Source: HK1 sp965220535 (lineage in GTDB: Bacteria; Pseudomonadota; Gammaproteobacteria; HK1). From it: DNA of 64,000 nucleotides. Below the pieces are notes generated by a model that saw only the letters and a program-made list of their open reading frames with translations, did not search any database and had not been told where the DNA came from. Shown here piece after piece: positions 33,194 through 41,389 of the stretch (position 1 is its first letter; each line of letters begins with the position of its first letter). The stretch spans positions 3,658,001 to 3,722,000 of the forward strand of contig OZ244833.1 of NCBI GenBank assembly GCA_965220535.1, given 5' to 3'. Made by a program: the position numbers and the translations under genes.

Positions 33194-33605
33194 CTTTTTT
33201 ATCCGAGTCGCTCTTCGCAGCGTCGTTGTCTTTGCAAGCGGCAAGATATTTTCGCATCCTCGCCGTCGTTATTGCTTCGGCATCCTTTCTTTCGCGGCTG
33301 TGCCCTTCGCGACGATGCATGATAATCGCCGCTGCCGATCGCAGATCGATCGCCGGCTCGATCGCCAATGGTACTAATGGTACTCAAAAGAGCGCCGCTC
33401 GAAAGCGCGAACACCGCTCCGGCGCCTCTTCGCAAGGCTGCGACTTTTTGGATACAAGGCGGTCGTTTCGATGGCCAAAGGGGCCAGCGAAAAACGTCGT
33501 GGCGGGCGTTGGCCCTTGATTTCTTCGCCGCCTTCGTCGATCGAGGGGCGGATCTTAGTCGACAAGACTTCGAAGCCTTGAAGACGGTACGAAACGAGGA
33601 GCACG
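33194..33605. promoter_or_regulatory. Divergent control region between the importer operon and SnoaL paralogue 3
   Basis: The 412 bp carry no recognisable gene. A perfect 9-bp direct repeat, AATGGTACT, lies at 33367-33375 and 33376-33384; each copy contains the palindrome GTAC. The location midway between two divergent units makes it a candidate operator. No transcription-factor gene is in the locus. A clear -35/-10 pair is not visible. Confidence 0.45.
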
Positions 33606-34607
33606 ATGAACGATTTTCAAAGGGAAAAACTCGTCGTTCGCCGCTTTCATGCCGAGCTCGATCGGCCGGATTCGGATCCGGCCGAGGTGCTCGCTCGCCA
33701 TTGCCGCGAGGACTTTCTTTGGCGCGGCTATCACCCCTTCGGCGAGCAAGACGCCGCCGGTTGCGCCGAACGCTTCTGGCGGCCCTTGCGGCGCTCGTTC
33801 GGCGCGTTGCAGCGCAGGCTCGATATTTTCTTCGCCGGCAGCAACGAGATCGACGATCACCGAAGCGTTTGGGTCGTCTCGATGGGGCATTTGACGGGGC
33901 TTTTCGATCGACCTTGGCTGGGGATTCGTCCCACCGGCAAGTTGACCATGTTGCGTTTTTGCGAGTTCGCTCGAGTGACGAGGCCGGGCATCGCGGAAAG
34001 CGCGATGTTTTTCGATATCCCGCATCTGATGATGCAAGCGGGACAAAATCCCTTTCCGCGGCAAACCGGCGCCGGCATGGTGCAACCGGGACCCTCGACC
34101 CACGACGGACTCCTTTACGACGCCTGCCCCCCCGACGAGGGCGAGACCACCTTGGCGTTGATCGACAAGATGATCGCCGATATCGGTCAATGGCGAAGCG
34201 GCGAGAGTTTGGAAGACGAACTTCGCCGCTGCTGGTCGGATCGGATGATTTGGTGGGGGCCGGCGGGGATCGGGGCGACCTATACCATCGAGCGCTACGC
34301 CGAGCAGCACGCAAGGCCCTTTCGCGAGGGTTTTGCCGAACGCAGCCCCACCGACCATATCGCCCGTTTGGCCGAGGGTCGTTACGGGGGCTTTTTCGGC
34401 TGGCCCAACTTCACCGTACGACCGCTCGGCGGTTTTATGGGCCTGCCCCCGAGCGAGAACCGGGTCGAATTTCGGGTGATCGATATCTATCGCCGCGAGG
34501 GAGATCGATTGGTCGAAAACTGGGTGTTCATCGACCTTCTGCACCTTTGGCACCGCCAAGGAATCGATATCCTCGAAAGCCTCGACGCCCCCTCGCGCCG
34601 GGATTGA
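33606..34607 (+). CDS. SnoaL/NTF2-like double-domain protein, paralogue 3
   Basis: 333 residues; ATG 33606 follows GAGGAG at 33596-33601. The first half (about 10-160) has RHCREDFLWRGYHPFGEQ and PTGKLTMLRFCEFARV; the second half (about 190-330) has RCWSDRMIWWGPAGIGATYTIERYAEQH, FFGWPNFTVRPLGGF and RLVENWVFIDLLHLWHRQGIDIL. The pattern parallels the protein at 26236 along its full length, so these two are closest to each other. It is divergent from the importer operon and presumably shares its regulation. Confidence 0.82.
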   Translation: MNDFQREKLVVRRFHAELDRPDSDPAEVLARHCREDFLWRGYHPFGEQDAAGCAERFWRPLRRSFGALQRRLDIFFAGSNEIDDHRSVWVVSMGHLTGLFDRPWLGIRPTGKLTMLRFCEFARVTRPGIAESAMFFDIPHLMMQAGQNPFPRQTGAGMVQPGPSTHDGLLYDACPPDEGETTLALIDKMIADIGQWRSGESLEDELRRCWSDRMIWWGPAGIGATYTIERYAEQHARPFREGFAERSPTDHIARLAEGRYGGFFGWPNFTVRPLGGFMGLPPSENRVEFRVIDIYRREGDRLVENWVFIDLLHLWHRQGIDILESLDAPSRRD

Positions 34608-34666
34608 GCCTTTCGAGCCCGTGCAAGAGAAGTGCGTCGGCGGCGGCCCTCCCGCCGGCGCCCGGA

Positions 34667-34870
34667 TCAGCTCTTGCTATAGCGCCGCCGGAATTTATCG
34701 ACTCGGCCCGCGGTATCGACGATCTTCTGGGTGCCGGTATAGAAGGGATGGCATTTCGAGCAGACATCGAGTTGCAAATCCTCGCTCAAAGTCGAGCGCG
34801 TAACGAAGCTGTGTCCGCAGCTGCATTTGACGGTGATGTCTTGATAGGCGGGATGGATATCGTCTTTCAT
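34667..34870 (-). CDS. rpmE: 50S ribosomal protein L31 (zinc-binding form)
   Basis: 67 residues from ATG 34870 (MKDDIHPAYQDITVKC). Four cysteines, Cys16, Cys18, Cys37 and Cys40 (CSC and CSKC), form the zinc site of the C+ type of L31. HPFYTGTQKIVDTAGRVDKFRRRY is the family's C-terminal signature. The frame stays open upstream to 34978, but the extra residues are not L31-like. It stands alone between the SnoaL-like gene and ubiD. Confidence 0.97.
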   Translation of the reverse strand: MKDDIHPAYQDITVKCSCGHSFVTRSTLSEDLQLDVCSKCHPFYTGTQKIVDTAGRVDKFRRRYSKS

Positions 34871-35056
34871 GGCTTCGAGGTCCGAGGGGGTCCGAGGGAT
34901 CGAGGGAATTCGCGGCGTTCGAAACTCGATATTCGAAGCGCCGCTTTTGGGCGACCGGTCGCCGAGGCGAACCGGCAAGGGGCGATCTGACGGGCGGTGA
35001 TTATACCTTGTCCGGTGCCCTTCGGCGAGCCCTCGTCGCTCGCTCTTCGTCGAGCC

Positions 35057-36541
35057 CTAGCGGTCGTTTTGCGCTTGCGTTTCGATGCCGAGATCGTCCC
35101 AGATCGCGTCGATCCGCGTTTTTACCGCCGGGCTCATGGCGATCGCTCGTCCCCATTCACGCTCGCTTTCCCCCGGCCATTTGGAAGTGGCGTCGATCCC
35201 CATCTTGGAGCCGAGTCCCGGGGTCGGCGAGGCGAAGTCGAGGGAATCGATGGGGGAGTTCTCGACGAAGGTGGTATCGCGCACCGGATCGACCCGGGTC
35301 GAGATCGCCCAGATCACGTCTTTCCAATCGCGAATATCGATATCGTCGTCGGTGACGATGACGAATTTGGTGTACATGAACTGCCGCAGGAAGGACCATA
35401 CCCCCATCATCACCCGCTTCGCATGGCCCGCGTACTCCTTGCGCATGGAGACGATCGCCACCCGATAGGAGCAGCCCTCCGGCGGTAGATGGAAATCCGC
35501 GATCTCCGGGAATTGCTTGCGCAGCAGGGGGACGAAGACCTCGTTCAGCGCCAGCCCCAATACCGCCGGTTCGTCCGGCGGTCGGCCGGTGAAGGTGCTG
35601 TGATAGATCGGATCTTTGCGCTGATGGATGCGGTCGATGGTCAGCACGGGAAAGCGCTCGACTTCGTTGTAATAGCCGGTATGGTCGCCGAAGGGTCCTT
35701 CGAGCGCGCTATCCCCGCAGGCGATATGCCCCTCGATGACGATTTCGGCGCTGACGGGGGCGGGCAGCCCGCAAGCGGTTTGCACCAACTCGGTGCGTTT
35801 GCCGCGCAGCAAACCGGCGAAGGCGAATTCGGAGAGGGTATCGGGTACCGGGGTCACCGCCGCCAGCATGGTCGCCGGATCCGCCCCCAAGACCACGCAA
35901 ACGGGAAAATCCTCCCCCGCTCGTTCTTGCTGCCAGCGCCTGAAGTCCAAGGCCCCGCCCCGATGCGCCAGCCAGCGCATGATGGTGCGGTTGCGGGCGA
36001 GGACTTGTTGGCGGTAGATCCCGATATTGACGCGCCCCCCCTCGGGGCCGCGGGTGATCACCAAAGCCCAGGTGATCAGCGGTCCGGCATCCTCGGGCCA
36101 GCAGGTCTGAATCGGAAAGCGCCCCAGATCGACCTCGGCGGCAGGTATCGTTCGCTCTTGCCAAGGCGCGCTGCGCACGGTGCGCGGCGCCATATCGAGC
36201 ACGCGTTTGAAAACGGGCAGGGCTCGGAAGGCCTCGCGGATGCTTTTGGGGGGATCCGGCTCTTTGAGGAAAGCGAGCAGGCGGCCGATTTCGCGCAGGG
36301 CCTCGACCGATTCGGCTCCCATCGCCAGCGCCACTCGCTGCGTCGTGCCGAAGAGATTGGCCAGCAGGGGGATCGATTGTCCTGTCGGTCGTTCGAAGAG
36401 CAAGGCGGGGCCGCCGGCGCGCAAGGTGCGATCGCAGACCTCGGTGATTTCGAGGAAGGGATCCACCGGCTGTCGGATCCGGCGCAGTTCCCCTCGGCTT
36501 TCGAGGTCGGCGACGAAGGATCGAAGGTCGTGATAGGGCAT
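35057..36541 (-). CDS. ubiD: UbiD, 4-hydroxy-3-polyprenylbenzoate decarboxylase
   Basis: 494 residues, full length. UbiD decarboxylates the polyprenylated 4-hydroxybenzoate ring in ubiquinone synthesis using prenylated FMN supplied by UbiX. The start MPYHDLRSFVADLE, the prFMN/metal-binding segment around INIGIYRQQVLARNRTIMRW near 170-190, and EGPFGDHTGYYNE near 280 (catalytic-loop region) match the family, as does YTKFVIVTDDDIDIRDWKDVIWA near 405-427. It complements ubiE, ubiJ and ubiB at 3.4-6.8 kb. It lies just downstream of the moeB-type gene on the same strand. Confidence 0.96.
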   Translation of the reverse strand: MPYHDLRSFVADLESRGELRRIRQPVDPFLEITEVCDRTLRAGGPALLFERPTGQSIPLLANLFGTTQRVALAMGAESVEALREIGRLLAFLKEPDPPKSIREAFRALPVFKRVLDMAPRTVRSAPWQERTIPAAEVDLGRFPIQTCWPEDAGPLITWALVITRGPEGGRVNIGIYRQQVLARNRTIMRWLAHRGGALDFRRWQQERAGEDFPVCVVLGADPATMLAAVTPVPDTLSEFAFAGLLRGKRTELVQTACGLPAPVSAEIVIEGHIACGDSALEGPFGDHTGYYNEVERFPVLTIDRIHQRKDPIYHSTFTGRPPDEPAVLGLALNEVFVPLLRKQFPEIADFHLPPEGCSYRVAIVSMRKEYAGHAKRVMMGVWSFLRQFMYTKFVIVTDDDIDIRDWKDVIWAISTRVDPVRDTTFVENSPIDSLDFASPTPGLGSKMGIDATSKWPGESEREWGRAIAMSPAVKTRIDAIWDDLGIETQAQNDR

Positions 36542-36568
36542 GGAAGGGCAAGGCTCCGATCGAGACGC

Positions 36569-37339
36569 TCAAGACCCAAGGAGGGTGGAAGGCGAAGGCG
36601 AAGCGCAGATGGGGCAGGCCGGATCTTTGGGCAATCTGAGTTCGCGCCATTCCATCGAGGCGGCGTCGAGCACGATCAGCCTTCCCGCCAGCGAAGTCCC
36701 GAAGCCGGCGATCAGCTTGAGGGTCTCCGTCGCTTGGACGCTGCCGATGATCCCCAGCAGCGGGGCCAAGACCCCCACCAGCGCACAGGGCTCGCCCTCG
36801 GCGCCGCCCTCGTCCCGATAAAGGCAGCGATAGCAGGGCGATTCGGGATCGCGGGGATCGAAAACGGCGATCTGCCCTTCCATGCGAATCGCCGCCCCCG
36901 AGACCAAGGGGGTGCGTCGACGCCAACACGCGGCGTTCAAGGCGAAGCGGCTTTCGAAATTGTCGGTCGCATCCACCACCACATCGGCGGCGGCGACATG
37001 GGCCTCCAGATCCTCGTCCAAGGCCCGATCCAAAGCGCTGATTCGAATCCCGGGGTTGAGGGCCAGCAGGGTATCGCGCGCCGAATCGACCTTGTTGCGC
37101 CCGATATCCTCGTTGCGGTGGACGATCTGGCGTTGGAGGTTGGAGAGTTCGACATGGTCGTAATCGCTCAGCACCAGATGACCGATGCCGGAGGCGGCCA
37201 AGTACATCGCCACCGGCGATCCGAGCCCGCCCAAGCCGACGATCAGGACCTGCGCCGCGCTTAGCCGCTTTTGGCCGGCCTCGCCGATCTCCGCCAGGCT
37301 GATATGACGGCCGTAGCGCTGGGCAATCTCGGATTCCAT
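36569..37339 (-). CDS. moeB: MoeB/ThiF/HesA-family sulfur-carrier adenylyltransferase
   Basis: 256 residues. E1-like enzymes of this family adenylate the C-terminal Gly of MoaD or ThiS in molybdopterin or thiamine synthesis. The nucleotide motif is GLGGLGSP at 35-42, followed by DYDHVELSNLQRQI and the arginine that activates ATP; DNFESRFALNAACW and CYRCLYRD follow. CPIC near the C-terminus completes the zinc site with CYRC. The order hemA-prfA-prmC-moeB is common in gammaproteobacteria, which supports the symbol; ThiF cannot be excluded because no moaD or thiS is nearby. Confidence 0.88.
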   Translation of the reverse strand: MESEIAQRYGRHISLAEIGEAGQKRLSAAQVLIVGLGGLGSPVAMYLAASGIGHLVLSDYDHVELSNLQRQIVHRNEDIGRNKVDSARDTLLALNPGIRISALDRALDEDLEAHVAAADVVVDATDNFESRFALNAACWRRRTPLVSGAAIRMEGQIAVFDPRDPESPCYRCLYRDEGGAEGEPCALVGVLAPLLGIIGSVQATETLKLIAGFGTSLAGRLIVLDAASMEWRELRLPKDPACPICASPSPSTLLGS

Positions 37340-37415
37340 TCGTTTTTTTTCCGACGAGGCGGTGATGTCGACGATCGTTGCGCGAATCTCGGGCGCGAAT
37401 CTCGGGTTTTAGGCC

Positions 37416-38375
37416 TCAAATCCTTCGGCAACCGGAGGTGATGCGCTCGTGTCCTGCCAGATCGCGCCCGGTCTCGATCTGCGAAAGCCCGGCGTCGGCG
37501 AGAAGGCGTCGAACTTCAGCCCCTTGCTGCCCGCCGTGTTCCAGCACCAGCCGACCGCCGCCGACGAGTCGCGCCGGGGCCTCGCGGGCGAGCCTTGCCA
37601 GCATATCGAGGCCTTGCGGTCCGGCGACGAGAGCCTGCGAGGGCTCGAAGGCGAGATCCCCGGAAAGAAGATGGGGGTCGTCCTGCGCGATATAGGGGGG
37701 GTTGGAGACGATCATCGACCAGCGCTCCTCCTTCAATGCCGTGCAACTGTCGGCGAGGGCGAAGGAGACGTTGTCGATCCCCAGCCTTTTCGCGTTTTTG
37801 CGGGCGACGCCCAGTGCCGCCGGGGATCGATCCGTGGCCAGCACCTGCGCTTGCGGACGCTCGAAAGCGATGGCCAGCGCCACCGGCCCCGCCCCGGTGC
37901 CGATATCGGCGATACGCGCCGCTTCCTTCGGATCCGTATATTCCAAGACCACCTCGACCAAGTGTTCGCTTTCCGGGCGCGGGATCAGGGTATCGGGGCC
38001 GACGAGCAGATCCAGCGACCAGAATTCGCGCCGCCCGACGAGGTAGGCGATGGGCTCGCCGGCGAGCCTTCTTGCGATCAGCGATCGGAAGAGAGCCGCC
38101 GCGTGGGCCCCGAGCGGCAGATCGAGATGCGTCCGCAGCTGCGCACGGCTCTTGCCGAGCACGAATCCGAGCAGGATTTCCGCTTCGGGATGCGTGCGAG
38201 CGGGATGTGTGCGAGCGCAAAGCGTATCGAGCGCCGGGCCCGGGAGGCTTTCGCCGCCGCTCGACCGAAGGCCGCTTCGATCGAGCCGGGCCGAGGCCTC
38301 GGCGAGGGCCTGCGCGATATCGTCGGCGGGCATTTCGGCGCTCGAAGGAAGTCGATCTCGGTCTTCGATCGTCAA
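37416..38375 (-). CDS. prmC: PrmC (HemK), peptide-chain-release-factor N5-glutamine methyltransferase
   Basis: 319 residues from TTG 38375, whose TTGA overlaps the prfA stop; ATG 38333 is an alternative start that gives a more family-like N-terminus. PrmC methylates the GGQ glutamine of RF1 and RF2. The SAM motif is DIGTGAGPVALAIA near 158-171 and the catalytic NPPY is near 223 in MIVSNPPYIAQDDPHL. ARTHPARTHPE near 55-65 comes from a 15-bp tandem duplication inside the gene. Coupling to prfA, its substrate's gene, is the usual arrangement. Confidence 0.94.
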   Translation of the reverse strand: MTIEDRDRLPSSAEMPADDIAQALAEASARLDRSGLRSSGGESLPGPALDTLCARTHPARTHPEAEILLGFVLGKSRAQLRTHLDLPLGAHAAALFRSLIARRLAGEPIAYLVGRREFWSLDLLVGPDTLIPRPESEHLVEVVLEYTDPKEAARIADIGTGAGPVALAIAFERPQAQVLATDRSPAALGVARKNAKRLGIDNVSFALADSCTALKEERWSMIVSNPPYIAQDDPHLLSGDLAFEPSQALVAGPQGLDMLARLAREAPARLVGGGRLVLEHGGQQGAEVRRLLADAGLSQIETGRDLAGHERITSGCRRI

Positions 38376-39454
38376 CCCCCGAGCATCGCCAGCTGATCCG
38401 CGCGATCCTCGTTGATCAGGGTATCGATGATTTCGTCGAGATCGCCGGCCATGATCTCGTGGATTTTGTAAAGGCTGAGATTGATGCGGTGATCGCTGAT
38501 GCGTTTTTGCGGGAAGTTATAAGTGCGGATGCGCTGCGAGCGGTCGCCGCTACCGACCAAAACCCGGCGGGTTTGCGCCCGCTTCGCATCGTGTTCTTGC
38601 CGCTTGGCGTCGAGCAATCTGGAGCCGAGCAGGGACATCGCTCGCGCCCGGTTCTTGTGTTGGGAACGCTCGTCTTGGCATTCCACCACGGTGCCGGTCG
38701 GCAGGTGGACGATGCGGATGGCGGAGTCGGTCTTGTTGACATGCTGTCCCCCCGCTCCCGAAGCGCGAAAAGTGTCGATGCGCAAATCGGCGGGATCGAT
38801 GTCGACGCTTCCGATATCGTCCGCCTCCGGCAGCACCGCCACCGTGCATGCCGAGGTATGGATCCTTCCTTGGGATTCGGTTTCCGGCACCCGTTGCACC
38901 CGATGGACACCGGATTCGAACTTCAGCCGCGAATAGACCCCGGCGCCGGTGATATGGGCGACGATCTCCTTGTAGCCGCCGAGTTCGCCCGGGCTTTCGC
39001 CGGCGATTTCCGTTTGCCAACGGCGGGAAGCGGCATAGCGCAAATACATCCGAAAGAGATCGCCGGCAAAAAGGGCGGCCTCGTCCCCGCCGGTTCCGGC
39101 CCGGATCTCGAGCCAGGCATTGCCGTCGTCGGCGGGGTCGGCGGGGATCAGCAGGAGCTTGATCTCGCGCTCCAAGACATCGCGTTGCAAGGTGGCGGCC
39201 TCGATCTCCTCGTGGGCCAGCGGGTGGATCTCCTTGTCCGGGCTATCCAAGACCCCCTGCGCTTCGTCGATCGAAGCGATGACGCGATTGTATTTCTCGA
39301 AGCATTCCGCCACCTTGCTCAACTCCGCATGTTCTTGGGCCAGACTCCGCAAGCGGTCGATATCGGCGGTGGTTTCCGGCTCCGCGAGCAGGGCGCCGAC
39401 CTCCTTGAACCGGTCGTGCAATCCCTCGAGCTTGCGGGTCAACGACGGGTTCAT
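38372..39454 (-). CDS. prfA: Peptide chain release factor 1
   Basis: 360 residues from ATG 39454, which overlaps the hemA stop in ATGA. RF1 releases peptides at UAA and UAG. The GGQ motif is in SGAGGQHVNKTDSA near 231, and EIRAGTGGDEAALFAGDLFRMY is in the normal position near 113-135. QRIRTYNFPQKRISDHRI near 290-310 is typical of RF1. The frame stays open far upstream over hemA, but that is an overlap artefact. Confidence 0.97.
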   Translation of the reverse strand: MNPSLTRKLEGLHDRFKEVGALLAEPETTADIDRLRSLAQEHAELSKVAECFEKYNRVIASIDEAQGVLDSPDKEIHPLAHEEIEAATLQRDVLEREIKLLLIPADPADDGNAWLEIRAGTGGDEAALFAGDLFRMYLRYAASRRWQTEIAGESPGELGGYKEIVAHITGAGVYSRLKFESGVHRVQRVPETESQGRIHTSACTVAVLPEADDIGSVDIDPADLRIDTFRASGAGGQHVNKTDSAIRIVHLPTGTVVECQDERSQHKNRARAMSLLGSRLLDAKRQEHDAKRAQTRRVLVGSGDRSQRIRTYNFPQKRISDHRINLSLYKIHEIMAGDLDEIIDTLINEDRADQLAMLGG

Positions 39455-40806
39455 CGACGAGATCCCGACGACGAGGAAGACGCCGTCTTTTCCCGGTCTT
39501 GCGGCTCGGCCTCGGATTGCGAATGCGCACTGTCGATATCGCGGGGATCGAGACCGAAGACCCTTGCCGCCGCTTCGAGCACTTCCGGGCGCTCGTCGGC
39601 GGCGGCGGCGCGCAGCCCGACGCTGGGCCGGTGCAGGAATTTCCCCGTGAGGGTGTGGGCGAGATATTCCAGACTCGCAGCCGGCGGCTCCCCGGCCTGC
39701 AAGCGCGAAAGGGCTTTTTTCAAGACTTCTTCTTGTATCTCGCGGGCTGCCGCTCGCACCTGCACCACGGTGGAATCCGCGCTTCGTCCGCGCATCCAAG
39801 CCATGAATTCCCCGACTTGTCGATCGATCAAACCCTGTGCCTCGTGCGCTGCGGCCATCCGCTGCCGCTTGCCTTTTTCGATCACGTTCGCAAGATCATC
39901 GACGCGATAGAGGTAGATATCCGCAAGCCGGTCGGCGTCGTGATCCACATCGGGGGGGATCGCGAGGTCGGCGATGAACATCGGCCGCCGGCGTCGGCGC
40001 TGCAGCGCCTCTCGGATCGAATCCGCTTTCAGGATCGGCTCGGGGCTTGCGGTCGACGAGATGACGATATCCGCTTGCGCGAGGTGATGGGGAATCGCCT
40101 CCAAGGATATCGAATGGGCATCGAAATCGGCGGCGATGCGACGGGCGTGGTCGATCGTCCGGTTGGCGATCACCATGCGCCCGATTTTTTGCGCCGCGAG
40201 GTGCCGAGCGCAAAGATCGATCGTCTCTCCGGCGCCGATCAACAAGGCGGTGCAGTCCTCGGGCTTTTCGAAAATGCGGCGGGCGAGGCTGACCGCGGCA
40301 TAAGCCACCGAGACCGGATTTTTGCCGATGTCGGTATCGCTGCGTATCCGCTTGGCCACCGCGAACGAGCGCTGGAAGAGTTTGTCCAATACCGTTCCCA
40401 AAGCCCCCTCGCATCGGGCCATCGTCCACGCCCGCTTGAGCTGACCTAAGATCTGCGGTTCGCCCAAGACCATCGAATCCAATCCGCTCGCGACCCGCAT
40501 CACGTGTCGAACGGCATCGTCCTCGCGGTGCACATAGAGGTGGCGAGCGAGACGGCGGTGGTCGATACCCAAAAAGCGGTCGAACCAAAGCATCGGGAGG
40601 GGCGCGGCATCGGGATCCGATCCGCAATCCAAGTCGCAGTAGAGATCGGTCCGATTGCAGGTGAAGAGGATCGCCGCTTCGTTGACCCCGGAGCACTTTC
40701 TCAGGGTCTGAATCGCAAGCGGCATCCGCTCGAGGCCGATGCCCGCTTGTTCCCGCACCTCCAAGGGGGCGGTGGTGTGATTCAATCCCAAGGCGATGAT
40801 CGACAT
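39451..40806 (-). CDS. hemA: Glutamyl-tRNA reductase
   Basis: 451 residues. HemA reduces glutamyl-tRNA(Glu) to glutamate-1-semialdehyde, the first step of C5-pathway haem synthesis. The catalytic cysteine is Cys50 in FTCNRTDLYC, as in E. coli. GLDSMVLGEPQILGQLK near 108-124, GAGETIDLCARHL near 192 and IADLAIPPDVD near 283-293 are family signatures. The C-terminal 50 residues after the dimerisation helix are extra and polar (SQSEAEPQDREKTASS). It heads the hemA-prfA-prmC cluster and is divergent from the TPR-lolB-ispE unit. Confidence 0.96.
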   Translation of the reverse strand: MSIIALGLNHTTAPLEVREQAGIGLERMPLAIQTLRKCSGVNEAAILFTCNRTDLYCDLDCGSDPDAAPLPMLWFDRFLGIDHRRLARHLYVHREDDAVRHVMRVASGLDSMVLGEPQILGQLKRAWTMARCEGALGTVLDKLFQRSFAVAKRIRSDTDIGKNPVSVAYAAVSLARRIFEKPEDCTALLIGAGETIDLCARHLAAQKIGRMVIANRTIDHARRIAADFDAHSISLEAIPHHLAQADIVISSTASPEPILKADSIREALQRRRRRPMFIADLAIPPDVDHDADRLADIYLYRVDDLANVIEKGKRQRMAAAHEAQGLIDRQVGEFMAWMRGRSADSTVVQVRAAAREIQEEVLKKALSRLQAGEPPAASLEYLAHTLTGKFLHRPSVGLRAAAADERPEVLEAAARVFGLDPRDIDSAHSQSEAEPQDREKTASSSSSGSRR

Positions 40807-41389
40807 GAGCGTGGTCTACGGGCGATATCGGTGCCAATCGAACGATAGCGAGGGCTCGAGCGGGCCGGGTTCGTTTCGATGATCGATATTCGAAAGGAAA
40901 TACGAAAGGAAATCCCAAAGGAAATCATATTCCGTTGCGGCGATGCGGCGCCCGCCTGCCTGACGAATTCCGACCATGGCGGTTTTCGATACGCTTCGTC
41001 GGTTTTCGATGCGCTTCGTTTCGCGCACTTGTTTCGCGTACCTAGAAGGTCCACCTCGAAACCGAGCCCGCCTCGAAACGCATCTTGCGCCGGCTCGGAT
41101 TTTGCCGGATCCGGTCCGACAGTCCCCTTGTCAGGACCCCGACCCATGAAGTATAGTTCCAAATATCCGAGACGGGTTCGATCGACGGTTGCGATCGCAA
41201 AGATTAGGGGGCTCTTGGATCATTCGATTCTTCGAACGATTTCGAATCGCGCTTTATCATCGTCACCTCGATGCATTCGTCGGATTCCCAAGAGATTTTC
41301 TGCCGAATCTTCAAAAGCGAGAGGAAGGGTTATGACAACCCGCCGGCGACCGATAACGACAACGATTCCGATTCATAGAGACTTCATAG
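40807..41389. promoter_or_regulatory. Divergent region hemA / TPR-lolB-ispE with a 12-bp tandem repeat
   Basis: No gene is evident in these 583 bp. Three 12-bp units (CGAAAGGAAATA, CGAAAGGAAATC, CCAAAGGAAATC) occupy 40891-40926, followed by a short AT-rich stretch. Promoters for both units must lie here, but I cannot assign a convincing -35/-10 pair. Confidence 0.5.

Noticed and set aside
35489..39910. Long plus-strand frames of 591 and 771 residues
   Set aside because: They lie opposite ubiD, moeB, prmC and prfA, and their translations are low-complexity.
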